NCBI RefSeq assembly: GCF_018687695.1
Contig: NZ_CP061303.1
Coordinates: forward strand, 1,302,001-1,366,000
Source: Polynucleobacter sp. MG-6-Vaara-E2
GTDB taxonomy: Bacteria; Pseudomonadota; Gammaproteobacteria; Burkholderiales; Burkholderiaceae
Length of the DNA: 64,000 nucleotides
Direction: 5' to 3'
Within the stretch, counting starts at the first letter, position 1. Each line of letters begins with the position of its first letter. Under the pieces are notes generated by a model. It had not been told where the DNA came from. It searched no databases and saw only the letters and a program-made list of their open reading frames with translations. This document shows, one piece after another, positions 60,147-64,000 of the stretch. Position numbers and translations under genes: made by a program.

Positions 60147-61016
60147 TTAAAGTTTGGAAAACAAGTTACTTTGCTGAAGTTTAGCAAACATCGCCTGAGC
60201 TGCGTTTAATAAGGTCTGGGCTTTAGTGTAAGCCGCTGTTGCTGCAGCCATATCGGTGTCCAAAATGTCCGAGGAAGCAGCCTTGATTTGTGTACCCATG
60301 GCAGTTGTCACTCTTTTCGAAACATCTAACTGGCTAGAAATAGCCCCACTCGTTTGCTGAGCTGTCATTAATTGGTCATAAGATGCGTTTAAGTTCGTCG
60401 ATATTGTCGCTGCATCGCCTGCAATGGCTTGCGCGCCATTAGCACGACCATCTAAGTAACTCACAAAACTGTCGATACTACTGTAAAGCGATGAGGATTG
60501 AGGGTCGCTAGAAGAGCCGCCAATGCCGAAGGCTAAATTAAATTGCACCCCCGAGTCGACCATCACATTAGGCTCTATTTGAACTTGATTGACTACGTCG
60601 GAAAAAATGGCGTGACCACTAGCGTCTTTGGCTGCCATTTGACTAACAATAGTGTCACGGATTGACTCAGCTTGAATTTTTAAGGCCCCATAATTGGAGG
60701 GACTTAAGGCGGTATTTTGTGACTGTACGAATAATTGCTTTAGGGTAGTAAATTGGTTCAAAATACTATCCATCTGGGTTTGAGCATTATTATGGATGCT
60801 CGTAACGATATCTTGATTGCTCTTGAACATCTGCAAACGAGAGGTATCAAAATCTAGCTCTACACCCCTTGATACAGCATAGATACTATCTGAGGCCTTA
60901 CTGTAATTTTTGCCAGTATTAATTTTTTGTTGCCATTCAGTAGCGCTGACCAAACTATTATTCATAGAATCGACGCCGGCGTCTAACACTTGATTGGTGC
61001 TAATTCGAATACTCAT
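60147..61016 (-). CDS. flgL: Hook-filament junction protein FlgL (HAP3)
   Basis: A 289-residue protein with the N- and C-terminal helical D0/D1 regions of flagellin-like junction proteins: MSIRISTNQVLDAGVDSMNN and DIDTD-type SSDILDTDMAAATAAYTKAQ. Coiled segments lie in between (TSIHNNAQTQMDSILNQFTT). It links the hook to the filament next to FlgK. It is 9 bp downstream of flgK. Confidence 0.93.
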   Translation of the reverse strand: MSIRISTNQVLDAGVDSMNNSLVSATEWQQKINTGKNYSKASDSIYAVSRGVELDFDTSRLQMFKSNQDIVTSIHNNAQTQMDSILNQFTTLKQLFVQSQNTALSPSNYGALKIQAESIRDTIVSQMAAKDASGHAIFSDVVNQVQIEPNVMVDSGVQFNLAFGIGGSSSDPQSSSLYSSIDSFVSYLDGRANGAQAIAGDAATISTNLNASYDQLMTAQQTSGAISSQLDVSKRVTTAMGTQIKAASSDILDTDMAAATAAYTKAQTLLNAAQAMFAKLQQSNLFSKL

Positions 61017-61025
61017 AATCTACTC

Positions 61026-62555
61026 TCAATTCATGATCGATAGAAGCGCATTGAACATTTGATTGCCAGTCTGCAATACCTTAGTTGATGCCGTATATAA
61101 CTGCTGATACTTCAATAGATTTGCAGCTTCCTCATCAAGGTTGACTCCTGAAACTGAATCTTTTTGACTTTTCAGGTTGGCCATCACTGCAGTATCTGCT
61201 TTTTGAGTACTTTTCCAAGTTGCCACTTGAACACCAACATCACTTACTAAACTTGCGCTACTACCAATAAATATCGAGCTTTGCTTTTGTAAAGTATTAG
61301 CTGCATCAGATGTAATAAGGGAATTGCCCATCACATCAAAATAGGCAGCAGTATCGGTTGGAGCCAGAGAAATAAAATTAGCGGCCTTAAAACCAGAAGC
61401 GGTTAGGCTGTTGCTTGAGTCTGCTAAATAGTTATAAAGTCGATCGATATTTTCTTGTGAATTAATCCCCGATACCAACTGTCCATATGAATCTGCCACA
61501 CTATTAATATCGGCAGTGATATCCCCTTCTAGACTAGGAAGTTTTTGAGCGCCCACCTGAAAACCAAAAATAGCGAGCAAGGGATTAGTCTGAGTGAAAA
61601 CATTGTTTGCTGTTTGACTAGCTGTATTGGCAGCAGACACTAGACCCAGTGCAATCGTATCTAATCGCTGGTCAATTTTAGGTACAAAGGTATTAACCAA
61701 TTCTAATAATGCGCCTGCTTGACCGCCCTCTAAGTGTTGAACACTAGTAAGCGTTGTATTGTCTGACCCACTCTTTAATGAATAGACTGCTGTATGCATG
61801 TCTTGTCCACCATTCATCACCAGCTTATTGGCTACTGTACGATCAACCAAGGGCATGCCTGCAATTAAATGTGTGGCTGTACCATCGGCATTAATGAGCG
61901 ATTGTCCACCTACCAACTTTTGTAGCTGAGATAATAAGCGGTCTCGCTCATCCAACAAATCTGCTGATGGATAAGAATTGCCAGAACTAGTGCCTTTAAT
62001 AATTTGAGCATTGATTTGTGCCAACTCAGGCAACAGGGTATTTACCTGCGCAGCGGTATCGGCCAAACCTTTTTTAGCGTCACTCGTGATTTGTGAGGTT
62101 AAGCTGCTCATCCCCACAATGCGTCTTGCTACCTCATTAGCTGAGGCAGTAATCGCTGCGGCTTGCGGTTTACTAGTAGGATCGGCTGCATAGGTACCAA
62201 CAGCATTAAAGAAATTGCTAATCGCAGTATTTAATCCGGTTGACTGGTCAGCCACCAAGGTATCGATTCCTTGAGTGTATTGCACTAAGGTGTCTGAATA
62301 ACTCGATTTAGCCTGCTGAGACAAAACCTGAGAATTCAGCAATGAAGAGTATTGACGTGTAAAACCCTCTACAGCAAAACTCGTACCATTGAGCATCAAA
62401 GAATTGGGTGCTAGGGCATTAATTGTGGCATCTGCAGTGCGACGCGTGAAACCATCTACTGAAGCACCAGCAACGTTTTGTGAGGTTGTCAGAATGCCTG
62501 CCTGCGCTATATTTAAGGCAGACATTGCAGAATCGGTAATGGAGTAGACGCCCAT
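61026..62555 (-). CDS. flgK: Hook-filament junction protein FlgK (HAP1)
   Basis: A 509-residue HAP1. The N-terminus (SALNIAQAGILTTSQNVAGA) is the conserved hook-type D0 helix with N-V-A-G-A in place of N-I-A-N. The C-terminus (GVNLDEEAANLLKYQQLYTA) is the typical FlgK ending. The body includes DLLDERDRLLSQLQKLVGGQ. It is the first junction protein after the hook. The gene lies between flgJ and flgL as is usual. Confidence 0.95.
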   Translation of the reverse strand: MGVYSITDSAMSALNIAQAGILTTSQNVAGASVDGFTRRTADATINALAPNSLMLNGTSFAVEGFTRQYSSLLNSQVLSQQAKSSYSDTLVQYTQGIDTLVADQSTGLNTAISNFFNAVGTYAADPTSKPQAAAITASANEVARRIVGMSSLTSQITSDAKKGLADTAAQVNTLLPELAQINAQIIKGTSSGNSYPSADLLDERDRLLSQLQKLVGGQSLINADGTATHLIAGMPLVDRTVANKLVMNGGQDMHTAVYSLKSGSDNTTLTSVQHLEGGQAGALLELVNTFVPKIDQRLDTIALGLVSAANTASQTANNVFTQTNPLLAIFGFQVGAQKLPSLEGDITADINSVADSYGQLVSGINSQENIDRLYNYLADSSNSLTASGFKAANFISLAPTDTAAYFDVMGNSLITSDAANTLQKQSSIFIGSSASLVSDVGVQVATWKSTQKADTAVMANLKSQKDSVSGVNLDEEAANLLKYQQLYTASTKVLQTGNQMFNALLSIMN

Positions 62556-62568
62556 TTATTTACCTTAA

Positions 62569-63015
62569 TTAAGGATTGCTCACAAATCCATTCGGTCTTT
62601 GCAATGATTGCGAAGTTTCAGCCGAAAGAGGTGCCGAGCGAGGAGTGTTTAATGGTTTTACGGCTACTTCTTGAATTCCACTTAGTTTTGCTCGGTTAGA
62701 TTGCGCAATTAGCTGTTCAGCCATTTGTTTTCCAAATCCAACGCCTTGCCCCTGGGAAAGCAAATCAGCCACATGATCGTCCATGATCTCAAGATACGAC
62801 TTGGAAGTACTACTTTGCTCATCCATGCCGTTTAAATTTGTATTGCGGGCTGAACTGAGCATCTGCCTCAATAAGGTACGCTCAAATCCCTGTGCAGCCT
62901 GCTTTAATTTAGCGTCATTAGTAGAGGTAGATGGTGATGTTTTAACAACAGCGGCGCCCTGCAACATTCTTGCGCTATTAGGATCGATAGAAGGTGTCAG
63001 ATGATTAACATCCAT
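62569..63015 (-). CDS. flgJ: Flagellar rod-binding protein FlgJ, N-domain only
   Basis: A 148-residue protein with the rod-binding domain: LKQAAQGFERTLLRQMLSSA, DDHVADLLSQGQGVGFGKQM and AEQLIAQS. FlgJ of many Beta- and Gammaproteobacteria is about twice as long and carries a C-terminal glucosaminidase that lets the rod pass the wall. That domain is missing here, so the wall hydrolase must come from another gene (the M23 peptidase at 40989 is one candidate by guess). Its ATG overlaps the flgI stop (TAATG). Confidence 0.9.
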   Translation of the reverse strand: MDVNHLTPSIDPNSARMLQGAAVVKTSPSTSTNDAKLKQAAQGFERTLLRQMLSSARNTNLNGMDEQSSTSKSYLEIMDDHVADLLSQGQGVGFGKQMAEQLIAQSNRAKLSGIQEVAVKPLNTPRSAPLSAETSQSLQRPNGFVSNP

Positions 63016-64000
63016 TAAATCACCTCTAATTCTGCACGCAATGCACCAGCAGCCCTTAGAGATTGCAAAATAGAAATAAGGTCTTGTGGGGTAGCGCCCA
63101 TCATATTAAGGGCCTTAACCACTTGGTCTAAAGAGGCTCCTCCTGGGACAGCAATCAGACTATTTTCCTTACCACTATCACTAATCGTTGCAGTATCTTC
63201 AGTGGCGGTAGTGGTCTGTCCGCGACTAAATGGTAATGGCTGGCTTACTGTGGGCGACTGCTGGATTTTGATCGTTAAGTTACCGTGCGCTACAGCGGAC
63301 GGTGAAAGCTTGACCGCTTGATTCATGACCACAGAGCCTGTACGTGAATTTAATATTACCCGCGCTGGTTGACTACCCATCGGTACATCTAAATCTTGCA
63401 AAGCTGCCATAAATGCAGTTCTTTTTAATGGCTCTGTGGGAACGCGTACATTTAGGGATCTAGCATCAATAGGTAATGCCGTTCCAACACCAAAACGACG
63501 ACCAATCGTCTCTGCCGTTCTTTGCATCAATGAAAAATCCGCCTGACGTAGATCAAGTTGCACAAACTCATCAACTAAGAGCGCTGGGACCGCCCTTTCG
63601 ACAATACCGCCAGAAGGAATTCGCCCAGCTGATAAATGGTTCACAGAAGTTGCAGCGCCACCCGTTGCAGCACGTGAACCTCCAATAACAATATTTCCTT
63701 GAGCCTGAGCATACACTTGACCGTCAGCAGCCTTAAGCGGTGTCATCACTAATGTGCCACCTTTTAGGCTGGTTGAATTTCCCAAAGAGGAAACTGTCAC
63801 ATCGATTTGTTGACCAGGTCTTGAAAGCGCCGGGAATTCTGCAGTGACCATCACCGCCGCTGTATTACGCAGCTGAGTTTGATTACCCGTTGATGGCAAA
63901 GTAACGCCTAACACCCCGATCATTTGCAAGACACTTTGTAGTGTAAATGGTGTCTGAGTTGTTTGATCACCCGTGCCATCTAAACCAACCACTAGGCCAT
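63015..64000 (-). CDS. flgI: Flagellar P-ring protein FlgI, partial (N-terminus beyond window)
   Basis: An open minus-strand frame reaches the right edge and continues upstream (LVVGLDGTGDQ, the FlgI motif). Typical blocks follow: SVLQMIGVLGVTLPSTGNQT, FPALSRPGQQIDVTVSSLGN, GGTLVMTPLKAADGQVYAQA. About 328 codons are visible of the usual 360-380. FlgI forms the ring around the rod in the peptidoglycan layer. The signal peptide is outside the window. Confidence 0.95.
   Translation of the reverse strand, partial: GLVVGLDGTGDQTTQTPFTLQSVLQMIGVLGVTLPSTGNQTQLRNTAAVMVTAEFPALSRPGQQIDVTVSSLGNSTSLKGGTLVMTPLKAADGQVYAQAQGNIVIGGSRAATGGAATSVNHLSAGRIPSGGIVERAVPALLVDEFVQLDLRQADFSLMQRTAETIGRRFGVGTALPIDARSLNVRVPTEPLKRTAFMAALQDLDVPMGSQPARVILNSRTGSVVMNQAVKLSPSAVAHGNLTIKIQQSPTVSQPLPFSRGQTTTATEDTATISDSGKENSLIAVPGGASLDQVVKALNMMGATPQDLISILQSLRAAGALRAELEVI

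Overview
The window reads as a stretch of bacterial chromosome from a Gram-negative motile bacterium with a fairly AT-rich genome. Outer-membrane secretin, lipoproteins, a beta-barrel protein and a P-ring/MotAB flagellum support this. The mix of MSHA-type pilus genes, FecR/CHASE2 genes, bactofilins and flagellar gene order is what I would expect of a freshwater betaproteobacterium (Burkholderiales, Polynucleobacter-like). That placement is an inference from gene content, not from a marker gene. No tRNA, rRNA, CRISPR array, insertion sequence or phage gene was seen.

Region 1 (1-16 kb) is an MSHA/type IVa-like pilus locus. It has two near-identical major-pilin-type genes with their own terminator. 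A minus-strand operon follows: prepilin peptidase, a possible PopZ-like small protein, lipoprotein secretin (MshL), a small membrane protein, a PilM-PilN-type fusion (MshI), a PilO-like protein, a SPOR-like periplasmic protein, ATPase (MshE) and platform protein (MshG). Three minor-pilin-like genes sit at 14.4-16.0 kb, two of them divergent with overlapping 5' ends. Around this locus are the scattered parts of a partner-switching system: a STAS antagonist (0.4-0.9 kb), an RsbW-type kinase (13.9 kb) and a GAF-SpoIIE phosphatase (24.1 kb).

Region 2 (16-26.5 kb) looks like a cyclic-nucleotide and envelope-sensing block. It has a class-I-phosphodiesterase-like HD protein, two paralogous FecR-domain proteins, a TPR/outer-membrane barrel protein, a CHASE2 adenylate cyclase, the SpoIIE phosphatase, and a Sel1-repeat protein with a cyclic-nucleotide-binding domain. 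Synthesis, breakdown and sensing of a cyclic nucleotide may therefore be encoded within 10 kb.

Region 3 (26.7-42.7 kb) contains a ParA-like ATPase, a three-gene metabolic module (methyltransferase, dehydrogenase, class III aminotransferase), a potassium channel with two voltage-sensor domains, and a run of small unrecognised genes. A second ParA-like paralogue, three bactofilins, an M23 endopeptidase and a stand-alone FliG-C-like protein follow. This suggests a cell-pole or envelope-organising module.

Region 4 (43-54.4 kb) is dominated by three very large cysteine-free repeat proteins (1202, 811 and 748 residues) without signal peptides. Each has its own gene, and each is preceded by a similar sigma-28-like motif. 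A MarR-like gene lies beyond a perfect AT-only palindrome upstream of the last one. Region 5 (55-64 kb) is flagellar: flhB, three accessory genes, motB, motA, flgL, flgK, a short flgJ, and flgI cut by the window edge. The best candidates for something undescribed are the repeat-protein trio with its shared promoter motif, the twin ParA/bactofilin/PopZ-like polar set, and the compact cyclic-nucleotide circuit.
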